A stretch of DNA of 64,000 nt from positions 868,001 through 932,000 of the forward strand of contig NZ_CP035280.1 in assembly GCF_004103695.1 (NCBI RefSeq), in the 5' to 3' direction. Numbering within the stretch: position 1 is the stretch's first letter; every line of letters begins with the position of its first letter. This document shows positions 9,652 to 18,049 of this stretch, one piece after another. Made by a program: the position numbers and the translations under genes. The notes below the pieces were generated by a model that saw only the letters and a program-made list of their open reading frames with translations, was not told the DNA's origin and made no database searches. Origin of the DNA: Clostridium sp. JN-9 (lineage in GTDB: Bacteria; Bacillota; Clostridia; Clostridiales; Clostridiaceae).

Positions 9652-10551
9652 TTGAATAGAAAATTAGTAGTTTTTTTATGTGCTATTTTATTTTTAATTC
9701 CTTTATATGCATTAGGCTGCAATATTAAGGATGTAAATAAGGAGAGCAAAATAATTACATCTGATAAAGGCAGTAATAATAGTCCAGTCTTGGATCAGAA
9801 TATAATCAATAATACTGATACAAATAACATTAGCAATAATTCAGGTATTGAAGAAGAAAAGAAAATTGAAATTTATAAAAAAGGAGACAAAGGAGATAAT
9901 ATTAAAACAATACAGCAAAAACTGAATAAATTTGGCTATGATCTTTATTGTGATGGAGAATTTGGCGAAAAAACCTATTATGCAGTTATTGATTTTCAGA
10001 ATAGAAATAGAATAATGGCAGATGGTGCAGTGGGAGATGAAACTTTAAAAAAATTAGAACTAGAACCTACTTCAAAAACTATGTACGTAAAGCCCAGCAT
10101 AGACGAAAACGCAGTACCTGTATCAAATATGAAAAGCTCCCTGGAAAATTTTTTTAACAGTAAAAACTTTAACAGTAATACTGATTATTATATATGGGTT
10201 GATATAAACAATCAAAGGGTAAATATATTTGCTGGCTATAATAAAAGCTGGAAGCTTATAAAATCTGTACAGTGTGCATCAGGCAAAGAATCTACACCTA
10301 CAGTAAAAGGGTATTTTGCTGTACAGGGAAAAGGAAATATGTTTAGAGTTGATAAAAATACAATCTGCAAATATTATACTCAATTTTATGGCAACTATTT
10401 GTTTCACAGTGTTTTATTAGACAATAATGGAAACATAAAGGCAGGAACACTTGGAACAAGACTTTCTCATGGATGTGTACGATTATCCATTCAGGACGCA
10501 AAATATATTTATGATTATATCCCAATTGGTACAGCAGTATGGATTAATTAA
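9652..10551 (+). CDS. L,D-transpeptidase lipoprotein with peptidoglycan-binding domain
   Basis: 299 residues from a TTG start behind AGGGTGATGG. The N-terminus is a signal peptide ending in ALGC, a lipobox with Cys23. An Asn/Thr-rich linker leads to a peptidoglycan-binding repeat (residues about 75-135, KGDKGDNIKTIQQKL). The YkuD catalytic domain ends in LSHGCVRLS with the active Cys. The enzyme would sit on the outer face of the membrane and make 3-3 crosslinks or modify stem peptides. Confidence 0.88.
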   Translation: MNRKLVVFLCAILFLIPLYALGCNIKDVNKESKIITSDKGSNNSPVLDQNIINNTDTNNISNNSGIEEEKKIEIYKKGDKGDNIKTIQQKLNKFGYDLYCDGEFGEKTYYAVIDFQNRNRIMADGAVGDETLKKLELEPTSKTMYVKPSIDENAVPVSNMKSSLENFFNSKNFNSNTDYYIWVDINNQRVNIFAGYNKSWKLIKSVQCASGKESTPTVKGYFAVQGKGNMFRVDKNTICKYYTQFYGNYLFHSVLLDNNGNIKAGTLGTRLSHGCVRLSIQDAKYIYDYIPIGTAVWIN

Positions 10552-10563
10552 TTTTTCAGAATA

Positions 10564-10610
10564 ACACATCTTTCTCAGGGAAAACTATTCATGAGAAAGG
10601 AGTGTTTTTT
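10564..10610 (+). promoter_or_regulatory. Terminator-like hairpin that can hide a ribosome-binding site
   Basis: CTTTCTCA (10570-10577) pairs with TGAGAAAG (10592-10599), then six T run directly into the ATG of the next gene. The ribosome site AAAGGAG (10596-10602) overlaps the 3' arm. The structure can end transcription of the L,D-transpeptidase gene and also block translation of the micro-ORF. Confidence 0.6.
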
Positions 10611-10766
10611 ATGGGTAAAAAATCAAAACATGAAGATGTTGATTTTGGTGATCTGCCAAGTAATTACCTTATAAATCTGGGGAAGGAAGAGTTTGTAAGA
10701 AAAGGTATACACAGTGAAAAAGACATAGCTTATTCTAAAATAGATAATACAAAAGTTTATAAATAG
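10611..10766 (+). CDS. 51-residue hypothetical protein
   Basis: A short ORF, MGKKSKHEDVDFGDLP..., starting 8 bases after AAAGGAG. It is charged and soluble, with no motif I recognise. It leads three micro-ORFs that share one direction, each with its own ribosome site, closed by one terminator at 11120. The regular spacing supports real genes. Function unknown. Confidence 0.6.
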   Translation: MGKKSKHEDVDFGDLPSNYLINLGKEEFVRKGIHSEKDIAYSKIDNTKVYK

Positions 10767-10781
10767 AGGAAAGGTGATTAA

Positions 10782-10916
10782 ATGTATATTAGAGTTAGAA
10801 ATGAGAGTAAACAAAGCAAAAATCCTAATTCCGAAAAGCTTCAATCCAGAAGTGCTGAATATAAGGCAATTCACAAATCTGAAGAAAAAAGTGGAAAAGA
10901 AAAATTTAAAGAATAA
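10782..10916 (+). CDS. 44-residue basic hypothetical protein
   Basis: MYIRVRNESKQSKN..., starting after AGGAAAGGTG, 15 bases behind the previous stop. It is very basic and hydrophilic (many Lys, Ser and Glu) and likely disordered or nucleic-acid-associated. No family recognised. Confidence 0.55.
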   Translation: MYIRVRNESKQSKNPNSEKLQSRSAEYKAIHKSEEKSGKEKFKE

Positions 10917-10936
10917 AAAAGAAGGAGAAATACATT

Positions 10937-11080
10937 ATGATAAGTAAAAGTGATGATAATATTGAAATTGCAAGAAAAATGATACTGGATGGAGAACCCT
11001 TTGATGTAATTATGGAAAGAACCAAGCTAAGAGAGAAAGATTTAAAAAGAATAAGACAAGAAATTGCAGAACATTTTTAA
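10937..11080 (+). CDS. 47-residue helical hypothetical protein
   Basis: MISKSDDNIEIARKMILDGE..., starting after GAAGGAGAA. The pattern of alternating charged and hydrophobic residues gives two or three short helices, similar in style to the C-terminal helical hairpin of Rpn/PD-(D/E)XK proteins. No function can be assigned. Confidence 0.55.
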   Translation: MISKSDDNIEIARKMILDGEPFDVIMERTKLREKDLKRIRQEIAEHF

Positions 11081-11119
11081 CAAGGCTGTAAATACAACAG
11101 GAGGGCGATTAGTAAAAGG

Positions 11120-11145
11120 TGTCCCTGAAACATGGGACATTTTTT
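11120..11145 (+). terminator. Terminator of the micro-ORF group
   Basis: TGTCCC (11120-11125) pairs with GGGACA (11134-11139), followed by six T. Confidence 0.75.
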
Positions 11146-11209
11146 GTGCCTAAAACTTTTTATTCAGCATATATACTTATTAAGGATAAAAATTAAGGAG
11201 ATGATGAAA

Positions 11210-12172
11210 TTGAAATATGGGATAGATATTGGACATAATAATCAATTTGACATAGGTGCTTTTGGATATAAAAATGAGGACTGCCTTTCTAAGGATGTTG
11301 GTGAAAAAGTTATAAGCAAACTTACCGCTTTAGGGTATATAACAATAAACTGCTGTCCTAAAAGTGCAGTGAGTCTAAATGATTCACTTTTTCAAAGAGT
11401 TAAAACCGCTAATGAAAATAGTGTGGATGTATTTGTGTCAATTCACTTTAATGCCGGTGGAGGAACCGGTACAGAGGCTTATGCAGTTTCTTCAGCTGGA
11501 GCAGAAATTGCAGAAGGAGTTGTAAGAGAAATATCCTCTCTGGGATATAATAATAGGGGAGTTAAGGATGGCAGCAGCCTTTATGTCATCAGGAACACCA
11601 ATGCCCCTGCTGTATTAATTGAATGTGCTTTTGTAGACTCAAAGCATGATATGAATATCTTTAATAGTGAAAATATTGCTTCTGCCATTGTAAAAGGACT
11701 CACTGAACAAAACTTATATCACGGTAATACTTTGAAATCAAGGACAGATGCAGAAAAAGTCAGCACAAAAACAAAGGTGGCACCCAGTAACAATATAATA
11801 AAGGTTCAGAACACTTTAAACAGATTACAAATAAGAGATTCTAATGGCAGAAGTTTAATAGAGGATGGAATTTTAGGCATAAATACAATGTCAGCATTAA
11901 AGCTTTTTCAAGGTATAGCCGGCATAAACAAAACTGAAGCAGCGGACAAATCAACATTAAATGCATTCCATGCAATTTTAAATAAACCACTATTAGAAGC
12001 AGGTACTTATAATCCAATACCAGTCAGGTATCTGCAGTGGAGAATTGGGGTTCACATTGATGGAAGCTTTGGAAGTATAACTACTCAAGGCTTATATAGA
12101 TTTCAGAGAAGAAATTCTCTTATAATGGATGGAGTAGCAGGCCCAAAAACCTGGAAGATATTAATTGGATAA
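11210..12172 (+). CDS. N-acetylmuramoyl-L-alanine amidase with lysin-type binding domain
   Basis: 320 residues from a TTG 9 bases after AAGGAG. Two ATG codons just upstream are too close to that site. The N-terminal half is an Amidase_3 zinc enzyme: GIDIGHN, SIHFNAG and LIECAFVD supply His, His and Glu. It cuts between MurNAc and L-Ala. The C-terminal half (about 200-320) has two peptidoglycan-binding repeats closely matching those of the prophage lysin at 38260. There is no signal peptide, so it looks like a phage-type lysin kept in the chromosome or a mother-cell lysin. Confidence 0.85.
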   Translation: MKYGIDIGHNNQFDIGAFGYKNEDCLSKDVGEKVISKLTALGYITINCCPKSAVSLNDSLFQRVKTANENSVDVFVSIHFNAGGGTGTEAYAVSSAGAEIAEGVVREISSLGYNNRGVKDGSSLYVIRNTNAPAVLIECAFVDSKHDMNIFNSENIASAIVKGLTEQNLYHGNTLKSRTDAEKVSTKTKVAPSNNIIKVQNTLNRLQIRDSNGRSLIEDGILGINTMSALKLFQGIAGINKTEAADKSTLNAFHAILNKPLLEAGTYNPIPVRYLQWRIGVHIDGSFGSITTQGLYRFQRRNSLIMDGVAGPKTWKILIG

Positions 12173-12203
12173 TTATCATTTATCGACACTTTTGTATATA
12201 TTG

Positions 12204-12232
12204 TTTACCAAAAATTGTCCTTATGATATAAT
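12204..12232 (+). promoter_or_regulatory. Promoter of bacteriohemerythrin gene
   Basis: TTTACC, 17-base spacer, TATAAT at 12227-12232. No Fnr-like palindrome is seen here. Confidence 0.6.
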
Positions 12233-12265
12233 AATTCTAAATGTAGAAAACAGGAGTGAATTTGT

Positions 12266-12655
12266 ATGATTGCATGGAAAGATGATTTTTTAGTTGGTAT
12301 AGATGAAATAGATAAACAGCATAAGAAACTATTTTCTATTGCCAATGAGGCCTATGAACTGTTAAATAACGACTTTTATGTAGACAAGTATGACAAAATA
12401 ATTTCTATTATTGAGGAGCTAAAGGATTATACAGTATTTCATTTCACATTTGAAGAAGAATATATGATGAAGATAAAATACAAGAAATTCTTCCCACAGA
12501 AAATACAGCATGAAAGTTTTATAAAAAAGATTAATGAAATAAATTTAAATGATATTGATTCAAATCAAGACAAAGCATTATTAGAACTTTTGGACTTTAT
12601 TATTAACTGGATAAGTAATCACATTTTAATTATGGACAAGCAAATAGGAAAATAA
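12266..12655 (+). CDS. Bacteriohemerythrin
   Basis: A 129-residue four-helix protein that binds O2 at a non-heme di-iron site. The family pattern is present: GIDEIDKQHKKLF (first His at residue 19), HFTFEEEYM, KIQHESF and the final HILIMD. The length is typical of single-domain bacterial forms. It precedes a Crp/Fnr gene and an oxygen/NO-reducing operon, fitting a role in O2 binding or delivery in an anaerobe. Confidence 0.93.
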   Translation: MIAWKDDFLVGIDEIDKQHKKLFSIANEAYELLNNDFYVDKYDKIISIIEELKDYTVFHFTFEEEYMMKIKYKKFFPQKIQHESFIKKINEINLNDIDSNQDKALLELLDFIINWISNHILIMDKQIGK

Positions 12656-12729
12656 ATCTGCAGATATTTTAATGTGTAACTTAAATAATTGGAGATAATA
12701 GAGAATATATGAGCTGGAGGTGAATGGTA

Positions 12730-13443
12730 ATGTCACAATGTGGGAAAGACTGTTTTAAATGTACAGGAAAGTACTGCGTATCCAAGGTTTATATATTTTC
12801 AACATTAAAACCTGAGGCTTTTCAGAAGATATCAGAAATAATTGTTACAAAAAGATATAGAAAAGGGCAGGTTATATTTTTTGAAGGTGATGTTGAAGAT
12901 AAACTATATATAGTGAATGTGGGAAAAATAAAAATTTACAAGTATAACAAAGATGGACGTGAACAGATTTTATATATATTATCCGAGGGTCAATTCATTG
13001 GAGATATGAGCTTATTAAAAAAGGAAAATTTTCAGTTTAATGCTGAAGCTCTTGAAGATACTTTGATATGTACTATTGCCAAGGATGATTTTGATAAAAT
13101 AATTACCAGGAATCCTGAAATAACTTTAAAAATTCTCGAAGTTCTTCATGACAGGCTTATTAGTCTTGAGGATCTTATTCAAAATCTAAGTACAAAGGAT
13201 GTAGAAGTTAGAATTGCTTCTATGCTTTTAAACCTTGCTAAAGATTTTGGAGTAGAAAGTGAACATGGAATAATTATTAATCTTCCTTTAAATAGAGAAG
13301 AGATGGCTAACTATGTAGGGGTCACCAGGGAAACTATGAGCAGGAAACTTACTTCCCTTCAGGATGAAAATGTAATTGAATTAGTAGGAAATAAGAAAAT
13401 TATTATAAAAGATAAAACGTATTTAAAAGATATAAACAGTTAA
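12730..13443 (+). CDS. Crp/Fnr-family transcription regulator with N-terminal Cys cluster
   Basis: About 237 residues from the ATG 9 bases after GGAGG; another ATG 6 bases earlier is too close. Four Cys lie in the first 16 residues (MSQCGKDCFKCTGKYC), as in Fe-S sensing Fnr proteins. Then come a cyclic-nucleotide-binding-type barrel and a winged HTH with recognition helix GVTRETMSRKL. E..SR matches the Fnr contact residues and the Arg before E is as in Crp. It probably senses O2, NO or redox state. A matching palindrome lies before the divergent operon. Confidence 0.85.
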   Translation: MSQCGKDCFKCTGKYCVSKVYIFSTLKPEAFQKISEIIVTKRYRKGQVIFFEGDVEDKLYIVNVGKIKIYKYNKDGREQILYILSEGQFIGDMSLLKKENFQFNAEALEDTLICTIAKDDFDKIITRNPEITLKILEVLHDRLISLEDLIQNLSTKDVEVRIASMLLNLAKDFGVESEHGIIINLPLNREEMANYVGVTRETMSRKLTSLQDENVIELVGNKKIIIKDKTYLKDINS

Positions 13444-13444
13444 A

Positions 13445-13472
13445 GGCTGCCTTAAAATAAATTAAGACAGCC
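13445..13472. terminator. Terminator-like hairpin between convergent genes
   Basis: GGCTGCCTTAA pairs with TTAAGACAGCC with one mismatch. The T runs are short on both sides. Confidence 0.5.
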
Positions 13473-13477
13473 GCATT

Positions 13478-14698
13478 TTAGGAAATAAATTCTGCTGCTA
13501 TTTTTCCTGCATTCACTGCAGCAGTTTTTTCTGCTTCTCCATAGAAGTTAACTCTAAGAGGAAGGCGTATGCTATTTGTACCTGTAGAATTAATGATTTT
13601 AGCAGAATCCAAAAGCTTTATATTACTTCTTTTTAAGTAATCATTTATTAACTCTATGGATTCACCGCTCCAGCCATAGGATCCAAAAGCAAAACCATAT
13701 TTATCTGAAAGATCCATTTTAACTATTTCCTTTATATAATCTTCAATATTTCCTACCATGTCACCAAACTTAGTGGAACTTCCTATGATAATCATATTAC
13801 TTTCAGCCACCATTTCTTTTACAGTATCAATGGAGGAACTCTTTACATTTACAATTGTAGCTGTTATGCCTGAATCAGTAAGTCCTTTATAAATATCATT
13901 TGCTGCCTTTCCTGTATTGCCAGTCATGGAGCTGAAAATAATAAGGGCTTTTTTATCTGAAGTATCTTTTAAACTCATCTTATCATATAGATCAATGAAC
14001 TTTTTAGCATTGTCTCTTAATATATATCCATGGGATGGTGCTATAGTATTTATTTCTATATCCTTTATCTTATCAAGCATTTTTCTTACATAAGGTCTGT
14101 GAGGTGCCATAATAAGATCATAGTAAACTTTGAAGTCTTCAGTTATATCCTCCGGTGCAAGATCATTAAATAATTGCTGAGTAGCTATATGAGTACTAAA
14201 TATATCGCAGGGATAAAGTATCTTATCTTCTACACAATAGGTTATCATTGTTTCCTCTGTATGAAGATATGGAGTTTCAAAGAATTTTAAAGTCTTCCCG
14301 CCAATATCCAAAGTTTCTCCATCTTTGATTATATGATAATCCCTTCCTTGAAGTTTATACATGCCATTAAGAAGTTTTCTTGCTTTTTCAGTAGTAACAA
14401 TCACAGCATTTTTTGCCTTATTTAAAAGTGCAGGAAGTGCACCTGAATGGTCAGGCTCTACATGATTTACTACTATATATCGTAAAGTATTTAAGTCAAA
14501 TACTTCTGAAAGTTTTTTTACAAATTCAACTCCAAAAGAAATATCTACAGTATCGATTAATGTAGGCTTTTCAGTTTCTAAAAGATATGAATTATAGGTT
14601 GTTCCCCTTTGTAATATTAATCTATGAAATGGGACAGGCCTATCATCTACTTTACCAACCCAGAAAGAATTCTTAGCAATTTCTATTTTATTATTCAT
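13478..14698 (-). CDS. Flavodiiron protein (O2/NO reductase)
   Basis: 406 residues. The N-terminal metallo-beta-lactamase domain carries the di-iron ligands in HVEPDH (about residues 79-84), the later FETPYLHTEE and PSHGYIL. The C-terminal flavodoxin domain starts near residue 250 with the FMN loop SSMTGNTGKAA. Such proteins reduce O2 to water or NO to N2O in the cytosol with electrons from rubredoxin or similar partners. It is the second gene of an operon with the DUF438 gene, 39 bases apart. Confidence 0.93.
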   Translation of the reverse strand: MNNKIEIAKNSFWVGKVDDRPVPFHRLILQRGTTYNSYLLETEKPTLIDTVDISFGVEFVKKLSEVFDLNTLRYIVVNHVEPDHSGALPALLNKAKNAVIVTTEKARKLLNGMYKLQGRDYHIIKDGETLDIGGKTLKFFETPYLHTEETMITYCVEDKILYPCDIFSTHIATQQLFNDLAPEDITEDFKVYYDLIMAPHRPYVRKMLDKIKDIEINTIAPSHGYILRDNAKKFIDLYDKMSLKDTSDKKALIIFSSMTGNTGKAANDIYKGLTDSGITATIVNVKSSSIDTVKEMVAESNMIIIGSSTKFGDMVGNIEDYIKEIVKMDLSDKYGFAFGSYGWSGESIELINDYLKRSNIKLLDSAKIINSTGTNSIRLPLRVNFYGEAEKTAAVNAGKIAAEFIS

Positions 14699-14737
14699 AA
14701 TTTTTTACCTCCATAATTTTTCGTTCTATTATTTTCC

Positions 14738-15499
14738 CTATTTACCGGGAGTGAAAGGACAATATCCTATTTTGTCACATTTACTTTTCATCTCTGCCCA
14801 CAGTTCTTTATCATCTAATGTATCAATAGCTGTAGGGTATAAAATATAGTTTTCTTTATAAATGTGGTCCCTGAGATGAAATACGATATACTTAGATAAT
14901 TCATCTACCTTTGTTTTATACTCATTGAAATCCATTATTTCAACATTATTTGCTGTTTCTTTAAGAAGTCTCTTTCTTTTTCTTAAATCATCATGTTCCA
15001 TTCTCATGATTCGTGTAGGACCAGTGATGTTTCTTTTTTCAAGTTCTGGGAATAGCACATCCTCTTCACGTTTATGATGTTTTTCAGCATTTAAGATATT
15101 GTTTGCCAAATGCTCTAATTTTATAAATAAGTCAGTGTTTTCATTGCGGTTTTTTAGATTTTGAATTTGAAGATTTACTGATTCAAGTTCAGTTAAAAAT
15201 TCTTTTATCTTCTCATGTTCAATTAATAGAGTATCCAGCATGTGCCCAGGCTCAATCTTCCTTTTAAGTTTTACTAATTCATCACTTAGAACTTCCATAT
15301 GGATGTCACAAAGGTTTCTCAAATCCTGAGGATTCATACCCTGTTCAATTAGACGCTGCTCTGCCACAGATAATTCTACGGGATCTATGTCTGCTACTAT
15401 ATTCAAAGCTTCTTTTCTTGATTCTTCCGTTACACCTTCATTAAGTTTCCTAAGAACAGTTGTCAGCTTATTAATTCTTTCTTCATCAATTAATTGCAT
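14738..15499 (-). CDS. DUF438 / hemerythrin HHE domain protein
   Basis: 253 residues. The first 75 match the helical DUF438 region. The rest is a hemerythrin-type four-helix domain with likely iron ligands in LIEHEKIKEF, AEKHHKREEDVLFP, MRMEHDDLRK and HLRDHIYKENYILYP. It starts with a good AGGAGG site and is first in the operon with the flavodiiron gene. The role inferred from context is handling of O2, NO or iron; the family's chemistry is not settled. Confidence 0.85.
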   Translation of the reverse strand: MQLIDEERINKLTTVLRKLNEGVTEESRKEALNIVADIDPVELSVAEQRLIEQGMNPQDLRNLCDIHMEVLSDELVKLKRKIEPGHMLDTLLIEHEKIKEFLTELESVNLQIQNLKNRNENTDLFIKLEHLANNILNAEKHHKREEDVLFPELEKRNITGPTRIMRMEHDDLRKRKRLLKETANNVEIMDFNEYKTKVDELSKYIVFHLRDHIYKENYILYPTAIDTLDDKELWAEMKSKCDKIGYCPFTPGK

Positions 15500-15546
15500 A
15501 AATAATACCTCCTTGTATTTTCTAAGCTTATTTAATTTATGCTTTG

Positions 15547-15588
15547 ATTTTACTACCCAAGGTTATTGTTTTATGTGATTTAAATCAA
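15547..15588 (-). promoter_or_regulatory. Promoter with Fnr/Crp-like operator for the flavodiiron operon
   Basis: On the - strand, TAAAAT (15552-15547) is a -10 hexamer placing the start near 15540. The palindrome GTGATTTAAATCAA (15575-15588 on +) is centred at 15581.5, so at -41.5, the class II activator position. It differs from the Fnr consensus TTGAT-N4-ATCAA by one base. No good -35 is needed for activated promoters. Confidence 0.6.
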
Positions 15589-15674
15589 ATTTTACAGTCT
15601 TATATATAATTAAATATAAAAATAAAAGCACTTTGAAAAATTATTTCAAAGTGCTTTTATTCATTCATATAATT

Positions 15675-15753
15675 TGGTGCCGCTGATCGGAGTCGAACCG
15701 ATACGATATTGCTACCGCGGGATTTTGAGTCCCGTGCGTCTGCCAATTCCGCC
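15675..15753 (-). pseudogene. tRNA-Leu(CAA), 3' part, cut by prophage insertion
   Basis: The - strand reads the anticodon arm with CTCAAAA, variable arm, T arm and acceptor end CAGCGGCACCA of a tRNA-Leu. The 5' acceptor strand should be GCCGCTG, but the sequence upstream of the att core is phage DNA that cannot pair with the 3' end. The missing 44 bases lie at attR. Together the pieces give an 87-nt tRNA. Confidence 0.85.
15718..15753. repeat. attL core (36-bp direct repeat)
   Basis: These 36 bases are identical to 43540-43575. They cover the anticodon arm back to the D arm of tRNA-Leu. The integrase gene lies 0.4 kb inside. Confidence 0.92.
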
Positions 15754-15960
15754 GGATATAGCAGAAAATGGGCGGTCTGATAATCTGCCTTATCTTTCCA
15801 CACAATATTCTGCGGTAGACTATCTATTTTTTAATAGATAAGCGTCGGACTCTTTTTTAGGATAAATCGGATATTTTTTAAAGAAGAAAGGAGAATTTTT
15901 TAACGGCTTGATAATGAATAATACGATGTAAATAAAATTAATTATTGGAGTAGATAAAAA

Positions 15961-16170
15961 ATGATTAACGAAAAAGAGAGAAAAAGTTTTGATGAAATTG
16001 AAAAGAATCTGATTACGGCTAAAAAAATGAATGGGACATTACAGGACATAATAGATATGGCTAATAATTTAAATAATCCAGCAGACTTTGGCGTAAATGT
16101 TGCATACATACTAGAAAGAGACGGATTAATAGATAAGGCTGTAAGAGATATAGTAGCTGGTATAGCTTAA
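15961..16170 (+). CDS. 69-residue phage protein before integrase
   Basis: MINEKERKSFDEIEKNL... is a small, mostly helical, acidic protein. Its stop lies one base before the integrase ATG, so integrase translation is probably coupled to it. Position next to integrase would fit a directionality factor, but no excisionase-type winged helix can be seen. Function unknown. The 200 bases before it hold the hairpin CTATCTATT/AATAGATAAG and may include integrase arm sites. Confidence 0.6.
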   Translation: MINEKERKSFDEIEKNLITAKKMNGTLQDIIDMANNLNNPADFGVNVAYILERDGLIDKAVRDIVAGIA

Positions 16171-16171
16171 A

Positions 16172-17176
16172 ATGCAGACAATAACAGATTTTGCAATAAA
16201 AAGGAATAGCCGTAATCGGATCGGGCAAAATTGGAATCTAGCAATAGAAAGTTTTATAAATCACTGCATTGCAAAAAATCTAAAAGAGGTAACCGTAGAA
16301 TGGTATAAAGATAATTTAGAAAATTATTTTTACAGGGATTTTATAGTTCCACAAAAAATATCCGCCCCAAATCAAATTGCAAATACCGATGTTGAATTGT
16401 ATGCAATGATGATGCGCAAGAAAAAATTGAAGGTCGGCACAATAAATGTTAGATTGAGGGCATTGAGAACATTTATCAATTACCTAAAGGAAGAAGAATA
16501 TATAGAACAGAATGTTAAAGTAAAACTAGTAAAACAAGATAAGCCCATAATAAAAACTTTTTCAGAGGAACAAATGAAAAGGCTAATAGAAAAACCAAAA
16601 ATTGATAAAAATATGAGCTTCGCAACATTTCGGGATTATACATTAATAGCATTTTTAGCAGGAACAGGAGTGCGACTCGGAACACTTAAAGAGATTAAAG
16701 TGAGAGACGTAGACTTTGTAACAAGAGAAATAAGACTTAACCATACAAAAAACAGAACAGAATATGTAATACCATTATCAAACAGCCTTGCAAAAATTCT
16801 TCAGGAATATTTAAAAATCAGAGGAGGTGAAGCCGAAGATTACTTATTTTGTAATAGTTATGGGGAAATGATTAAAGACAGAACCATACAAGATAGAATA
16901 AAATTGTACTGCTATAACTGTCTAGGAAAAGAGGCAGAGGGGCTACGTTGTAGTCCCCATGATTTTAGGCACTTTTTTGCTATACAGTTTATAAGAAATG
17001 GCGGGGATATACTTACGCTCCAAAAATTGCTCGGGCATAAAACCTTGGAAATGACTAGGCGGTATGTAAATCTACTTAATGCTGATGTTAAAAAGAAATT
17101 TGCAGAATATAGTCCGCTAGATTCTTTAGCTACAATAAAATCTATTGGAAGGAAGGCTATAAAAATAAAAAGATAA
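16172..17176 (+). CDS. int: Tyrosine recombinase (phage integrase)
   Basis: 334 residues. The N-terminal SAM-like core-binding domain covers about 20-110. The catalytic domain has the first Arg in GTGVRLGTLKEI, HDFRHFFA (HxxR), LLGHKTLEMTRRY (His and the nucleophile Tyr). It joins attP to attB and, with a helper, reverses this. Its place just inside attL supports this job. It has no convincing ribosome site of its own and likely relies on coupling to the preceding ORF. Confidence 0.92.
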   Translation: MQTITDFAIKRNSRNRIGQNWNLAIESFINHCIAKNLKEVTVEWYKDNLENYFYRDFIVPQKISAPNQIANTDVELYAMMMRKKKLKVGTINVRLRALRTFINYLKEEEYIEQNVKVKLVKQDKPIIKTFSEEQMKRLIEKPKIDKNMSFATFRDYTLIAFLAGTGVRLGTLKEIKVRDVDFVTREIRLNHTKNRTEYVIPLSNSLAKILQEYLKIRGGEAEDYLFCNSYGEMIKDRTIQDRIKLYCYNCLGKEAEGLRCSPHDFRHFFAIQFIRNGGDILTLQKLLGHKTLEMTRRYVNLLNADVKKKFAEYSPLDSLATIKSIGRKAIKIKR

Positions 17177-17243
17177 TGTATATAAGGCACTTGTTTTGGT
17201 ACGGTGCCTTATACTATTTCTTGTGTGAAGCTAGGCATTTAAA

Positions 17244-17610
17244 ACTACTTGCAACTATGTATATGTAAAAAAGAGATATGATAACTACTTTTAACGAGGC
17301 AGGAAAGGTTAGGTTGTTTAGCTTTATGATGTGTACCTAACTAACCATCTTAATTGGCTTCCCGTTAAAAATAGTATTTATTTCTTTTTGTTATAAGTAG
17401 TGTGTAATTTTTTTACTTTAGTGTTATAGGTAGTGGTATAACTTCTCTTTTTTTATTATTGTATAAGTTGTAATTTTATTGTCTAATCTGTTCTATAATC
17501 TTATTATCTGTTCTATACATTATAGTGCGTTCATTTTCTAAAACCGATCATGTTTTTAGTAATTTTCGTAAAATATTTTTAAAAACTTATCGACAAATTT
17601 CTACAAATAA
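17244..17610 (+). repeat. Intergenic repeat, long copy A
   Basis: This fills most of the 565-nt gap after integrase. Part 1 (17244-17401) is a long rod hairpin: ACTACTT/AAGTAGT at the ends, AAAAAGAGATA/TATTTCTTTTT, ACTACTTTTAACG/CGTTAAAAATAGT, then GGTTAGGT/ACCTAAC. Part 2 holds TTGTCTAATCTG, TTCTATACATTATAG, AACCGATCATGTTTTT and CGACAAAT. Copies B (23589) and C (37515, inverted) match over about 300 bp. No ORF lies in it. Function unknown. Confidence 0.8.
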
Positions 17611-17658
17611 ATGTCGAAAACTTTTTATGAAAAATGATACTTTTATTCTCAAAAAAAC

Positions 17659-17688
17659 TTGAAATTATAAAAAGTCTTTTATTACTAT
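17659..17688 (+). promoter_or_regulatory. Phage promoter P1
   Basis: TTGAAA, 18-base spacer, TACTAT followed by ATAAAT. One of five sites in the prophage with the same spacing and the same extended -10. Confidence 0.65.
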
Positions 17689-17741
17689 ATAAATATAGAT
17701 AAGAGATAGTTAGATTACAAGAAAGCGAAGGAGTTGTTATT

Positions 17742-17906
17742 ATGTTCAACATAAAAAATAAAAAAAATGACGATGCTGATATAACCAATATGGTATTTTA
17801 TGTAGATGGTATGCCTACTTATTTAGGGAAACTTAAATATTATTTCTGCGAACTAATGCATAGAAAAGAATTAAGAAAAATGGAAGAAAAGTTAAACAAA
17901 TTATAG
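17742..17906 (+). CDS. 54-residue phage protein
   Basis: MFNIKNKKNDDADITNM... has a strong GAAGGAG site and lies 50 bases after promoter P1, with a terminator 50 bases downstream, so it forms its own unit. It is charged, with a lysine-rich helical end. No family recognised. As a single small gene under its own promoter it could be expressed in the lysogen. Confidence 0.6.
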   Translation: MFNIKNKKNDDADITNMVFYVDGMPTYLGKLKYYFCELMHRKELRKMEEKLNKL

Positions 17907-17953
17907 TAAAATTAGACTTTTGTAAATGGATTTAGTAGAATATAAGTGTCGTC

Positions 17954-17978
17954 AAGAGAGGTTTATACCTCTCTTTTT
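17954..17978 (+). terminator. Terminator after the 54-residue ORF
   Basis: AGAGAGGT pairs with ACCTCTCT, followed by TTTT. Confidence 0.8.
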
Positions 17979-17991
17979 ACATACAAAAAAA

Positions 17992-18040
17992 GTGCTCCTT
18001 TACATAGCCATTTGACCAATGGCACTAACAAAAAAAGGAG
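17992..18040 (+). promoter_or_regulatory. Hairpin hiding the ribosome site of the next gene
   Basis: CTCCTTT (17995-18001) pairs with AAAGGAG (18034-18040), the ribosome site of the gene at 18050. GCCATT (18007-18012) and AATGGC (18018-18023) form an inner stem. Translation would need the outer stem to open. Confidence 0.6.
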
Positions 18041-18049
18041 TGGGGCGAC

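Noticed and set aside
15675-15760. Functional tRNA-Leu at the left prophage border
   Set aside because: The anticodon and T arms look normal, but the 5' acceptor strand is phage DNA that cannot pair with CAGCGGC.
17244-17610. TnpB/IscB guide RNA, retron or group II intron as source of the long repeats
   Set aside because: No nuclease, reverse transcriptase or intron domain lies beside any of the six copies; the RuvC-like gene after copy B is a phage resolvase, too small for TnpB.
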